Shown one piece after another: positions 1-11,832 of a stretch of 64,000 bases of DNA. Within the stretch, counting starts at the first letter, position 1, and each line of letters starts with the position of its first letter. Below the pieces are notes generated by a model. It did not search any database, was not told where the DNA came from, and was given only the letters and a program-made list of their open reading frames with translations. The position numbers were made by a program, and so were the translations under genes. Location: NCBI GenBank assembly GCA_030762895.1, contig CM061066.1, forward strand, positions 122,294,552-122,358,551, given 5' to 3'. Source of the stretch: Sophora flavescens (Eukaryota > Streptophyta > Magnoliopsida > Fabales > Fabaceae).

Positions 1-501
1 ACTTTTAACACTCTAACTTATTTTAAATTATTTATCATTTAAAAAATTAAAATTTTAAATTTTAATTATAATATTATTTTAGTTTTAGTTATTTTTAATA
101 AATAAAATGGAATAATAAAAATAAAATTATATACTGATATGATTTTTATATAAATTTTATTTTTTATTGATAAAAAAATATTTTATATTTGTTATCTTAA
201 ATATAAATCTAAATAGTTAAATTAATTCTTATTTATATACTATGTTAAATGATTAGTGTTTTATTTTATTAGCTAATGATAACTGAGGAATTCAATTAAG
301 ATAGTAGGGATAAAAATGAAAGAAAAAAATGATAAGCTACACGCTATAAGCTTAAACGCTACTTCAAGTATATAGCGTCTGGAAAAAACACTGTACGCTA
401 GTGAAAAAACGTTATACGCTAATTGTAAAAACGGTTACCAAACGAGGCTACTTTTTCCATCCGCTTATACGCTGAGCGGATTTGGCAAACCAAACATACT
501 C
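1..501. mobile_element. PIF/Harbinger-like MITE, right part (cut by window edge)
   Basis: This stretch is a copy of 44451-44939 and ends in the same terminal motif, ACCAAACATACTC, followed by TAA at 502-504. The complete copy at 44284-44939 has matching inverted ends and a TAA target duplication, as in PIF/Harbinger elements. The left end lies outside the window. The interior is AT-rich and non-coding, apart from the short repeats around 340-480 built on 'acgcta' and 'agcgt'. Confidence 0.55.
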
Positions 502-514
502 TAAATGTCTTCAA

Positions 515-640
515 AGAACTTAATATCACCAAAAGCTTTATTTTTATTCCACTTCGTTAAAACATCTCCAATGACTTTTAATTCTTCAAATAGAATTTTC
601 CCACAAGATCATAAAAATTATCATGTTTTAGATAATTAAT
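515..640 (-). pseudogene. hAT transposase C-terminal fragment (copy of 44943-45060)
   Basis: The minus strand encodes a short, frameshifted piece resembling the region just before the hAT C-terminal dimerisation domain (a 'DL-GK--FEELK' type stretch). It matches 44943-45060, where the same piece continues into a recognisable hAT C-terminus. No start, full domain or catalytic residue is present, so it is a dead fragment. Confidence 0.4.
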
Positions 641-784
641 AATTTTATCACTCTATAATTAATCTTTTGGAATAATTATTTTAGTTGGTAAAAAAATAAT
701 TCTGGTAAAAAATTTATTTAATATCTATATATACTATATAATTTACATCAAACACATAAATGTTGGGGAGCAGGAGGTTTTGAT

Positions 785-1305
785 TCTAAAACATTTTTTT
801 GAAAGTAAAACTCCCAAAAAGGTATTAGCTTTCTTGGAGGCTTCTCAAGGTTAGAGTAACAACCAAAAGTAACCTGCATAAGAGGAATGTTATTCGAGAT
901 CAACAACACTTATTATGTGGGTTATACGAGGTAGGGTTTGAGTTAGTGGACCATTTGTTTCTCCAATGCAACAAAGCCTATTCAGTTTGGGTCGAACATT
1001 AGAGCGTGGTATGGAATTCCAGTAATTTTACCGAGATAATATCGGAGTCCATATATTCAGCATAAAGGTTTGTTTAGGGGGAAAAGTAAAAAAAAAAAGG
1101 GGTTTGATTCATGGCACTCAAGGAGGGTGGAGACAATTTGGTTGAAGAAACACCATTATTTTTAATAATGGTAAGTTTGATATAGGAGAGTCATGGAAAT
1201 GATCAAAAGCAGATCATGGACTTGGCTTGTGGCAAATAAGGATTGAAGGTGCAATTTGTGGGTTGGTGCATAATCCCTTTGGAGTGTCGAAATATAAATG
1301 TTGAG
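785..1305 (+). pseudogene. LINE reverse-transcriptase C-terminus (zf-RVT), decayed copy
   Basis: This is a copy of 45245-45744, where the zf-RVT signature of plant LINEs is clearer (LLKDRVPTKSNLHKRNV, then CNKAYSVW, then W-ARN-like and WCINPLE motifs). Here the frame is broken by many small indels. The reverse-transcriptase catalytic domain and the endonuclease lie upstream in a full LINE and are absent, as expected for a 5'-truncated insertion. About 480 bp of LINE-trailer-like sequence without coding sense follows (to about 1790). Short ORFs in that trailer recur in the second copy but look like chance. Confidence 0.6.
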
Positions 1306-1794
1306 TTTGTTTTGTAATGGGTGTGAGGTTTAAAAGTTCACTTGGTTTTAGGTGTTTAGATTTTGGCTTGGTCGGGGCTTGTGTCTTGAAATCTTTAATG
1401 ATTGTTGATTTTGCTAGTCGGCTTGGATCCTTGCTCAGGTCTTCTTGATTTGGTTAACGAGAATGGGGATTTTGATGGTTTATTTCTTTTATTGGTGTTG
1501 CTGGTCTTCTTCTTCGATCCTTATCATCGCACAATGGTGGCTTCAATTGGGGTCTCTATGCATATGTTCTCAAGTGGTTTATTCCCATCGTTTTTGGTAT
1601 GGTTCCTTTGACTATTTATGCATTGAGGCTATTTGCTTTTGATGGTTTAAGGGTCATATTTCAAGCTTATTATGTTGGGGGGTGCCACTAGTTGGTTGTT
1701 GGTGTAATATTGGTCTCTTTTGTGCGCTTAACTTCAAGTTTAAGAGATATTACAAATTCTCTTATGGGTGGTTTTGATTTCTGGTTATTAACTA

Positions 1795-2084
1795 ATAGGT
1801 CCCTAGGGGTTTCAATTTAGTTCCTGAAATATCATTTTTAGTTCCGGAAATTGTGTTTAAGCGAGTCATCCGCATGGAGCCAACATGTATGATGAGATGG
1901 CATCCAACAGGGCACTTAACGTGCGCATAAGCCGACTTGACAAGTGTTAGGGGACGAGGCGTTAACGGAGGGACTATTTTGAATCACGGTTTACAACTTC
2001 ATGGACTAAATTGCTATTTCAATCAGTTCATGGACCAAAGTGATACTAAGTCCTAATTTCAGGGACTAGATTGACTATTTACTC
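1795..2084. mobile_element. MULE terminal-repeat fragment ('ggtccctgaaa' type)
   Basis: The block is rich in phrases such as 'cagggactaga' and 'gactatttactc' and matches 46255-46536. Its right end, CTATTTACTC, is the inverse of the GAGTAAATAG terminus of the Pack-MULE at 37551. The middle carries the same theme as that Pack-MULE's TIRs, with 'cacttaacgtg' and 'gttaacggaggga'. No partner TIR is found to the left, so I read it as a solitary MULE end. Confidence 0.5.
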
Positions 2085-2816
2085 CTTTCTAATTTTATAA
2101 AATAAAAATAAAAATTATAATCAATTAATGAAAAAATTTAAAACAATTAAAAATGGCAATATTTCATCCGTATATTTTATTTCTAACAAACAAAATGATC
2201 TATATAAAGGAGCTTTTTTGGTAGTTATATAAAAGGAATTGTCTTCATATGAAAGCTTGAATTTAGTAATTTGAAATTTAGTTTTGACGTTTGATATCAT
2301 GAACTTTTATTAGATGAAAAATTTTATGTACATCATGCTTACGTGTGTAATTAACTTGTTCAATTGTATATTACTCAACATTAAGGTTGTGTTAAATGCT
2401 AAATTGATGTAAAATGAAATTTTTAGATTATGTATTATAAAGTCCAATATGAGAAAACATGCTCATTTATAAAAGGAGCAAATACATAAGTTATGTATCT
2501 TTCTATATAGATTTATATAGGATCATTAATTTTATTATTATGTATCACTATATTAGCTTTGAATTCAAATATGATTTAAATTAATATCTTATTTAAATTA
2601 ATATTACATATCTAATTATATTTTTAAATAATAGCACCATGTTAGAATTAATTAATATTAATATAAATTACATATCAAACATTAATTATATTTTGAATTG
2701 ATTGATTTGATTTAGAAATTAATTGACTTATATGTTTAGAATACATATCAAATATTATTTATTGTATTTTAATAACAATTTTAATATTCGTAAAAAAAAT
2801 CAAATCCAAAAATCAA
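2085..2816. repeat. AT-rich block present three times in the window
   Basis: This AT-rich sequence recurs at 46537-47275 and, from its middle on, at 56556-57060. In the other two copies it leads directly into the promoter and first exon of a small gene (47663 and 57443). Here it runs into the assembly gap. The read-through ORFs over this end and the Ns are not genes. Confidence 0.8.
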
Positions 2817-3316
2817 NNNNNNNNNNNNNNNNNNNNNNNNNNNNNNNNNNNNNNNNNNNNNNNNNNNNNNNNNNNNNNNNNNNNNNNNNNNNNNNNNNNN
2901 NNNNNNNNNNNNNNNNNNNNNNNNNNNNNNNNNNNNNNNNNNNNNNNNNNNNNNNNNNNNNNNNNNNNNNNNNNNNNNNNNNNNNNNNNNNNNNNNNNNN
3001 NNNNNNNNNNNNNNNNNNNNNNNNNNNNNNNNNNNNNNNNNNNNNNNNNNNNNNNNNNNNNNNNNNNNNNNNNNNNNNNNNNNNNNNNNNNNNNNNNNNN
3101 NNNNNNNNNNNNNNNNNNNNNNNNNNNNNNNNNNNNNNNNNNNNNNNNNNNNNNNNNNNNNNNNNNNNNNNNNNNNNNNNNNNNNNNNNNNNNNNNNNNN
3201 NNNNNNNNNNNNNNNNNNNNNNNNNNNNNNNNNNNNNNNNNNNNNNNNNNNNNNNNNNNNNNNNNNNNNNNNNNNNNNNNNNNNNNNNNNNNNNNNNNNN
3301 NNNNNNNNNNNNNNNN
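2817..3316. other. Assembly gap (500 Ns)
   Basis: There are exactly 500 N characters, a conventional length for a gap of unknown size. The left flank is the AT-rich block. The right flank enters the Tekay LTR at a point equivalent to 31408 in the other LTR, so at least the 1.87 kb equivalent of 29536-31407 should be missing if this LTR is complete. Confidence 0.95.
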
Positions 3317-4466
3317 GAATACTAGGCGGCGTCACCGCGAACTAGTGTCCTACGCAATGGCTGCTTTTATCCAAGTGAAAATCAAAACAAAACAAAACCT
3401 CGGTCGACGTAAAAATGCCGGAGCGTTTCTAAATCATTTAGGAGAAAATCTTTCCTTTCAAATTCTTTTTATAAAACATTTTAGGAAATTCCTTTGCTTT
3501 TGAGAATCCTTGATGAAATAAAGTCAGCTATTTTCAAAGGGGTTTTCTTTCATAAAACACATAGTTCGAAAAAGGTTTTCTCTGCGTGACGACTTTGGAT
3601 CGTAAAATGGTAATTTTATATTGTCTTAAAAAACTTCAAGCGTTTATTTTCAAAATAAGAATCTCATTTTCTTGAAGTAAGTGTTTTAAACAAAGGAACT
3701 TTTATAAATGAAGGCAAAACTTTCAAAGATTCTATTCAAAGCTCCCAGTCGCTATAATCATTGTGCACACACCAAGTCAAACTTATAGAACTTCAATCAA
3801 CGGTAATATATTCTACGACAATCATATCCCGATTAAGAGTTCATCACATATATATAATTCATAACACTTTAAAGCAAGTAATGTTCAACTTCAAATAACA
3901 CAATAGTTCAAGTAAACAAGTTATTCAAGTATTGGCTCAATATCACAATAATATTCAAATCACTCAGTAAACCATACTATATGCATATAGTCATTGAATA
4001 TCCCTAGGCAATCCCTCTTACTTTCTTTGAAGGTAAGAAGATTAGATGCTCAACGAGGTAAGTCACAAGCGTTGTTGTTTCCTCCGCGATGGAAGTCTAA
4101 GGTTATGAACACAAAATGACAAGTTAAAATCACAACAAGAACACTAAACCACAAGGTATATGTTTCACAAGACTTGTTCTTTGGGTTAGAGATTCCCCAA
4201 ATATTATACAACTCATGGATTTATGATCCTTAAGTGTTAGGAGTTCATCAACAATGATCATTTAACAAAGTTGAATTAAAATTCCACTAAATTAAAAACA
4301 TAGGGCATTCGGCCAAGGCTAGTAAAATAGGCTAGCATTCACTAAACTTTCCAATCTCTTAGGCTTAGCATCCATATGTGTTAAGGAGCTCAAAACCATG
4401 ATCATTTTGGAAAAATAAGAACAAGGTATCCTAGGTCCATAACCTTCTGAGGTTACGACCTTAATA
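3317..4466 (-). repeat. Tekay 3' LTR, distal part
   Basis: Matches 31408-32586 of the 5' LTR and 61510-62717 of the third LTR copy. It is cut at 4466 by the CACTA element and resumes at 15073. Near the gap this copy differs from the other two in many small scrambles, for example around 3317-3420. Positions 4464-4466 (ATA) form the left target duplication of the CACTA insertion. Confidence 0.85.
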
Positions 4467-4483
4467 CACTAGTGCAATAATTG

Positions 4484-4790
4484 CTTTTTACGTGGATTAA
4501 AATTGATTTTCGTCGAATATTGTGCGGCGTAAATACGATGACATTAATAGTTAATATTTTAACGTCAGCTGTTTAAATAATCGGCGTTAAACATATTAAC
4601 TATTAACGTCGGTTCTTTACTCACCCGGCGTTAATTTTGTTTAAAACTAACGTCGGTAGTGGTAAAGCGGCGTTAAAGGTTTTAAATTTAACGTCAGTGT
4701 TTATTACAACTGGCGTTAATAGTATCTTGTAATATTTTATAAATACTATTAGCGATCGGTTGTTTGATACAATTGGCGTTAATAGATTTT
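4484..4790. repeat. CACTA left subterminal repeats (degenerate)
   Basis: About ten copies of an ACGTCAG-type motif occur in both orientations, the class of subterminal site that TNPA-like proteins bind in En/Spm. In the second copy of this element (62740-63050) the pairs read cleanly as CGTCAGTTG and CAACTGACG. Here many inverse motifs read CGGCG or TGGCG instead. Confidence 0.75.
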
Positions 4791-5035
4791 TTTTAAAAAA
4801 AATCAGTTTTAAAATATCACTCCCCTCAGCTATCCCTGCATTCAGTAAATATCCCAGTAACACAGAATATCACACACATTACAGAATTGCAAACACATAA
4901 CTATCTACAAGTATATATATATATATATATAAATTTTAGTCTCTAATGTCTAAAAACAAAACTGCCAATCTAAGGATATATATATACATGTTATTAATTG
5001 GTTTCTAAAGTCTAACAAAAAAACTATTCATCTAA

Positions 5036-6230
5036 GTATTGCGGAGGTATCTTGTCAATTCCTTTTTCAGACGCATACTTGAAGAAGAATTCGACAAGCG
5101 CATCCTCAAGTCTCTAAAGTCATCTTCTTGAAAGGCGATTGGTCGATTAAATGCCTACACACGTTCAAATAATAACAATAACATTAACGCAAGTCATCTT
5201 CAAAACTATAATATATTATTTAACAAGTTGTTTTAATATTACCATATTCCATCCAACCGTAATAGATGCGGAGACAATGTTCAGCATATGAAGCATCACA
5301 TAATAGCCCACGACCACCCGTCAATTTGAAATCGAGACTACAAACAAAATTAATTTCAATGTCAGTTGAATATACATATAAATTAGTAATTATAATATTA
5401 ATGATTTGATAAATAAACTACCAAACCTTGAGGATGGTCCATTCAGGATTTGCTTTAGCCCTAGAAGTCCCTACTTCTCCCGTTGGCTCAACTTATGCTA
5501 TTCGCCTTGATGCGCTATCATAAACAAATAATCATGCCAATTAACAAATTCATATATCATGTGTGTAATAAACTAAAAACAATGATATTAAAACTTAAAT
5601 TAAATTTAAGATTAGTTACTTACTTATTCTACAGACTTCCACCACCACATGTAGGTGCTTTTGGTGGGAGAGCATAAGAATATGATAGGTATGCCTAGAC
5701 GGGTGAAGTACGAACAAGCGCCAATGGCTTTTCATACGATGGGGAGCCGGATATAATTCTTTTCTGATTGTCTCCCAACAAGTTCCCTATGTATTTACTA
5801 AATGCATCGCCGGGAAAGAATTCGGGCACAAGGATTGACGGATCTAAGAAGCGTAAGCGATGCAGCATGCTTATCAAGTTGAAGCGATGGAGATACCTAA
5901 GATATGAAAAGGTGTGGATGTTAATTACATAATATATATATTGAAATTAAAATAAATTATTAAATTGAAAAATACCAAAAATAAATAAGTTATAAAATTA
6001 AAATTAACTTACGTGCACCGAGAGACTCAAAACCGTCTTGGCCATCCGAGAGTTATTTTGCAGGCGTTCAGAGATCGTCACCATAGAAGGAAAATATCCT
6101 ATGTTGATTTGGGCGTGCCACCCATCCATCGTGCTCCAATGGACATTCAAAAATCTCAAACGCATAATCCTCACCAAGTGAGAACAAATGAGTGAGAGGT
6201 GGCAATGACACGACGTCGACTTGGCCTTGA
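5036..6230 (-). pseudogene. Ulp1-like (C48) cysteine protease exons of the CACTA second gene
   Basis: Conceptual exons on the minus strand resemble the SUMO-protease (Ulp1/C48) domain carried by some plant transposons. In order: a segment ending in 'IFECPLEHDGW' (about 6230-6013); a segment with 'FLDPSILVPEF' and 'KSHW', the latter being the expected catalytic-His context (about 5900-5690); 'KANPEWTILK' (about 5500-5430); and a segment where the second copy reads 'WSCGYYVMLHML' with the expected catalytic Cys (about 5340-5235). The last segment is 'DFRDLRMR'. In this copy the Cys region is frameshifted by a lost base near 5290, so the domain is inactive here. It probably belonged to one gene with the exons at 6630-7960. 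Confidence 0.6.
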
Positions 6231-6629
6231 GTTTAGGAAAAATAAAATAGATAAGTTGTTGATAATTAAAACAAACACAAGTAATTATTTGACTAATTTG
6301 GACATTAATAATGAATACATACCTTTGTTAACATTTCGATCTCACGTCGTTTGAAGTCAACCCAAGCTCACGCCTTTTCATTACCAACTCATGCTCATGG
6401 CGTTGGACTTCGACTCCGCTCCTGTCGCCAACTCTCATCGTCCTCCACATGTGCCCTACTATAACTCTCTTTTGTGCTCACATGTGAAGGGGTTGGCATG
6501 CCTGCGGTGTCTGGGATGAGCAGAAGCGGAGGAAAGCTCTGCGGCAAGCGCTCTGCTTGAATTCGGGTTGGATATTAAGCTTTGCATCGGATGTGTTGTA
6601 ATAGCGGGGTTGGAGATGAGTCTTGAGTA

Positions 6630-7960
6630 ATGTCATCCAAAAATTGATGCTTCATCGACCACCCACTTTCGTGAAGCAGACTTGCCATAATATTCTTTGA
6701 TGGTCACGTTCCCGGGAACACGATAACCGACCAGGATGGTCTTTCTTGCCTGAGGCGGGTCATCAAGGCGTCCGCCGTCGAAGGGACGAATGAGCCACTG
6801 GGAGGATTTTACTTTAAGATCCATCTACAATGAAAAAAATGAAAAAAGCGTGCAAGTGAAAAGTGTTAAAAATATCTATACAAATATCAATTGAAATGAA
6901 GTTAATTATTTACTTACAATCTTATACGCCACTTCGCGAGTGGCATCAACTTTAAAAGATTCCGTCTTTGTCATGCGGCTGGCTAACCGAGACATCCTCG
7001 CGGTCGATGTCCGACGGAGGACTTAATGGTGTGCCCTTTAGGCACCTCTCCTCTTTCAATCCTAGCGAGTGCTCTTCTGCTTCACCCTCAGCTATCCGCC
7101 ATCATCTCCTTGATCGAAGTCAGTACCCACCTTGAGACATGGTGTGGCGGTGGGCGTTCTTACTTTGATCTGCCGGCCCTTATACGCCTTAGCCTATTAA
7201 AACAAAAATACATAATTAAATACAGTTAAATGATCTATAAGAAGCATACAAAATTAACTTAATCAACCAACCTGAAATTCTCCATTTTGTCGACTCTAGC
7301 AAACATATCCCAAGTATCCACGGTCAATCCGGGGATAATCCGAGAACATTTTATCAAGTTGCTTCTTCCCGGATACATAGTACCTGGTAAGATCATGATT
7401 GAACCCATTCCAACGCTTTGATGCCATTTTCATACATTTATGGCGATGATCCTCGTCATTTGGCACGATCAAGCTACCTACACATTAAATACATAACAAC
7501 TAGATGGATTATAACTCGGATAATTATCTAATAATGTAAATCAAATGAATGTAAAGGTAAAAATACCATGATAGCCTCCCAAATCCGATCCTTAACATTG
7601 CGTGGAGCGTCATTCCGTGGTTGTAGTTGATGCTTACGTACGCTTCGGCTTGTAGAAACACCCACTTATTAAATTCTTTAGCACGGGGTCCCTGGGAATT
7701 TAGATTAGCATCGAAGGACACCTCAAGCTTCTGCCCGCTTTGCCTGTCCTTCTCTAGTTTCTTCAACGTCGTGGCTCCTCTACCCCGTTTCCTATGAGCT
7801 GTGATGTACGTATGGACAAAAAAAAATGATAAAATAGAGGGTTGTAACATTATAAACTTACATTAAAAAGAAGGACTAAAGATAGTTTATAACATGTAAA
7901 CTTACACTAGAATCGGGCGTAGGCGCGATTGGGTCTGCGTAGGCCCCAAAGTGTCCTCCC
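6630..7960 (-). pseudogene. CACTA TNPA-like gene, Transposase_24 exons
   Basis: Minus-strand segments match the plant Ptta/En/Spm Transposase_24 pattern: 'NKWVFLQAEAYVSINYNH' (about 7700-7620), 'KMASKRWNGFNHDLTRYY' (about 7450-7380), 'MTKTESFKVDATREVAYKI' (about 6980-6915) and a terminal segment 6824-6633 containing 'YYGKSASRKWVVDE'. Introns with plausible borders separate them. Stops and frameshifts are present, for example in 7190-7000. In En/Spm the second protein binds subterminal repeats, which fits the motif arrays at both ends of this element. The Ulp1-like exons follow downstream on the same strand. Confidence 0.6.
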
Positions 7961-8090
7961 GTGCATGTGGGCTATCCGATTGATCCATATGTATGCCTGT
8001 TCGGAAACAATATATATTTATTAACATAGGTTAACTCAAAATAAATACAGAAGTATAAATAAAAATAAATGTATACTAAGTTTAAACTAC

Positions 8091-11000
8091 CTATATCAAT
8101 ATCCCTTCGTGATGATCATCACGAGTGGCATGTACATCGTCCACCTGTGTCTCCTCGATTATAGTAGGCATGTTTGTTGAAAAAGAAGGAGTCTCAGGAA
8201 TATCAAGATTTGAATCTTGATTTTCATCACTACCATTATACATGCTTTTTCCTTGGAGAACCACGGACAACCTTTTGTTAGAAGGATCAGTGATGTAAAA
8301 CACTTGTTTTGCTTGGGAAGCCATTATGAAAGGCTCATTTATATGACCTAACTTGTTGAGGTCTACCAATGTGAACCCCAATTCGTCAGTTTGTACACCA
8401 CCGTTACTATCAACCCACTTACATTTAAAAACCGGCACCGTAAGCTTAGTGTAATCGAGCACCCAAATATCTTCAATATATCCAAAGTAAGGTGTCGGTG
8501 CTTTAACGGGTTTTGTGTCCTTTGCACAAGAGAAGTGCATTTCTTCGGCCACGATCATAACCCCACTATTTTACATGGTACTCTTGTTATCTTGTTCCAT
8601 TGTATAAAAGGAAAAGTTATTGATGTCGTATCCGCTCCAACATATGACGTTGAAGCTAGGCCCACGTGCTAGCCATCTTACGTCATCAGAAGCAGTACTA
8701 CCATCCTTAAGGATTTCTTCCTTGAACCATGGTAAGAAAGTCTTGTTATGCTTGTTCAACAACCACCTTTCGCTCATTCGAGGGTTTTCTTGATTGACTT
8801 TTCTTTTATGTTCAAATAAGAAAGGCTGAACACAATCGATGTTGTTCAATACATACAAATGTGCTTGAAGCACTTCCTCCCGACCCTTGCTATTAATTCT
8901 TAAGCCATGTGTACCCTTACCTTGACATCTGATCTCATCATGCCAAGGCTTAAGAACCCCTATAGGATCCGTGTTATGAAGGTAGTCCGAACAAAACTCA
9001 ATAGCTTCTTACCGCAACATACCTTTGAACAATAGATGCTTCCAGGACGATGAGGATTCTTCACGTACCCTTTCAAGATCTTCATGTAGCGCTCAACTGG
9101 GTACATCCATCTCGGAAAAATCGGCCCACATAATCTAATCTCCTCACCAAATGAACAATTAAGTGAACCATTATGTCGAAAAAGGAAGGAGGAAAATACA
9201 TTTCCAATTGGCACAAGATTGTAGCAGCCTCAACTTCCAAGTCATCCAACATACGGGGATCAACGACTTTGCTACATATAGAATTGAAGAATGAGCACAA
9301 CCGAGTAATGGCATGTCTCACATTTTTTGGAGCAATACCACGAATAGCAACGGGCAGAAGTTGTTGCATCAAGATGTGACAATCATGAGACTTTAAGCCA
9401 ACTAATTTAAGATCACTAGAGACAAGCCTCTTCATATTTGAAGAGTAACCATGTGGAACTTTGATGCCCTGAAGACACCCGCAAAAACTTTGTCTCTCTT
9501 TTTTGACAAAGTATGACATGCTGGCGGCAAATAAGTTCGCTTACCATCCTCAACAACTGGAGCTAATTGCTCTCGTATACCCATAGCAACGAGGTCGAGA
9601 CGAGCATTGACACCATCCTTTGTCTTGCCCTGAATGTTGAGAAGCGTCCCGATCACACTATCACACACAATTTTCTCCACATGCATCACATCAATGCAGT
9701 GTTTGACATCAAGCTTACGCCAGTATGGAAGATCAAAGAATATTGACCTCTTCTTCCATATGTTTTTCTCAGCAGCTTTACCTTTCTTTTTGGACTTGCC
9801 GAATATAACATCGATGCCCTTTACCCTCTGATAAACCTGCTCTCCAATTAAGGCCGCTGTACCCGGACAAGTTACCGTATGCTGGAAAGTCGTTGATGGT
9901 GCAAAATAACATGGCACGAAGCTTGAAAGTCTCATGAGAATACCCATCAACTACATCAACACCTTCCACCCACAGCGTTTTCGAGTCTTCAATCAAGGGA
10001 CTTAGATAAACATCTAAGTCATTTCCCGGTTGCTTTGGGCCCGAAATCATCATAGACAACATCATGTATTTGCGCTTCATGCACAACCAAGGGGGCAGGT
10101 TGTAAATTATCAACAGAACAGGCCATGAACTATGAATACTACTCATGTTACCATAAGGATTCATTCCATCCGTAGCAAGTCCAAGCCTTAGGTTTCTTGG
10201 CGCATCGGTAAAATCCGAAAACATAGTATCAATATTCTTCCATTGCATAGAATCAGCAGGATGACGAACCTTTCCATCACGTTTCCTCTCATCATTATGC
10301 CATCTAAGATTCTTCGCCTCTTTCGCATTGGCAAACAATCGCTTGAACCTTGGAATTATTGGAAGATACCACCACACGTTCGCAGGAGGACCCTTTTTTC
10401 TCACATCATCAAGATCATCATCATCATCACCACCCTTCACTTTGTATCGTGATAACCCACATTTGGGGAAATCGTGATTGTCTTCATGAACACCGATGTA
10501 CAATATTCAATCATTGGGGCATGCGTGTATCTTCTTATACTCCATACCCATCGGACACAATACCTTCTTGGCCTCATAGTTACGGTCGGGCAATGTGTTG
10601 TCCTCTGAAAGCAAGTCTTTCAACACTTCAAGCAATTCCGTGAAGCTTTTATCGGTCCAACCATTTCTCGCCTTCACACAAACCAATTTTAGCACTGCCG
10701 ACAACCGTGTATGAGTAGTACACCCTGGATATAAAGGCTTATTCACATCACCGCACAACCTATCATACACATGAGCTCGATGAAAAGATTCTTGTCCAAT
10801 ATCACTGATCATGTCCTCTACTCGATCATCCTCCATATCAACGTCAACGTCCTCACTTTGGGAGACACTTGCCGTACTACTCAACAACACATCACCATGC
10901 CATATCCATCTTGTATAACTCAAGAAAATCCCTTCACAAATCAAATGAGTACGTATATCCTTCACCGTACATTTCCTCGTATTCAAACACTTGACACAAG

Positions 11001-11118
11001 GACAACAGAACATTCCATTACTATTAGGAACATTCCTTTGAGCATATTCTATAAATTCTCCCACCCCCTTCAAATACTCAACACTAGTGCGCTTACAAAC
11101 CATCCAACTACGATCCAT
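8091..11118 (-). pseudogene. CACTA TNPD-type transposase (Transposase_21), inactivated
   Basis: The start is the ATG at 11118, giving MDRSWM, the usual opening of the transposase-associated domain. Domains in order: transposase-associated N-terminus (11118-10510), Transposase_21 (about 10500-9430; 'GVHEDNHDFPKCG', 'ATDGMNPYG', 'DLPYWRKLDVKHCIDVMHVEK'), DUF4218 (about 9400-8960; 'HDCHILMQQLLPVAIRGI', 'CQLEMYFPPSFFDIMVHL', 'RWMYPVERYMKILKGYVKN') and DUF4216 (about 8870-8091). This is the family's normal full length and order. It is broken by a TGA at 10509-10507, frameshifts near 9860, 9480 and 9120, and stops near 8960 and 8571. An (AC)n-like or promoter region of the usual type is not obvious upstream; the 5' flank holds GC palindromes. 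Confidence 0.9.
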
Positions 11119-11832
11119 AACTAGATATGTTCTGTAGATATACAAAACATATATCCAATATAAGGACAATACGGGAGATTGAAAACTAGTTTTTGAAGAT
11201 TGGAAACCACTGGTCACGGCCGTAACGTGCCAACTGAACCAGACCCTCACAGGCAGAACTGATCACGGCCTAGCCGTGATGAGCATCACGGCCGTGATGA
11301 CCAACCAACTGAGAGAGCAACATACACTCAAAACCAAAAATAGAGACATTCCAAACAACTCAAACTAACGGTTTCAAGTTTCAACTACTCGAGACTACGG
11401 TTTCAACATACACTCAAAACAAAAAATAAAAAAATGTGCCCTAAAGACTCACCGAGAAATAGGTGCTCGCGTGGTGGTGGGGAGGGAGCTCGAGTGGTGG
11501 CCAACGTTCGATGTGGTTACTGAGAGCAGAGGGACAAGGAGAGTTAGTGCGCGAGAAGGGGTAAAAGAGAGATGCCAAGTTATTGCAAAGAATGAGCGGG
11601 AAAGACAGAGTTAGGGGTTAAGAGTGTACCTCACGGTGGTGGCGAAGAAGCCCTCGCGGTGGTTGCGGTGGAGATGAGCTCGCGATCAGGGCAGAATGAG
11701 AGTGAGAGTGAGAGTGAGAGTTGAGAGTGAGAGTGAGTGTGATGAAAAGAGAAGAACAGAGTCGTACAGAGCGAAGTATAGAAGGCGCGAGGGTGTAAAC
11801 GTTATAATCAAAAACCAAAAATAAAACAACAT
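11119..11832 (-). promoter_or_regulatory. Transposase upstream region with GC palindromes and a GAGAGT tract
   Basis: This non-coding stretch lies upstream of the transposase ATG. 11213-11305 carries near-perfect palindromes, ATCACGGCCTAGCCGTGAT and CATCACGGCCGTGATG, in otherwise AT-rich DNA. 11690-11745 is a (GAGAGT)n-like repeat; the 66-residue ORF over it is low complexity. Regulatory function is inferred from position only. Confidence 0.4.

Noticed and set aside
1402..1642. Hydrophobic ORFs repeated at 45847-46187
   Set aside because: Both frames occur in the LINE trailer, and the copies differ by frameshifting indels without sign of coding constraint.
2723..3335. ORFs reading through the N gap on both strands
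   Set aside because: They exist only because Ns contain no stop codons.
11618..11818. ORF with Ser-His repeats
   Set aside because: Produced by a (GAGAGT)n repeat upstream of the transposase; no domain.
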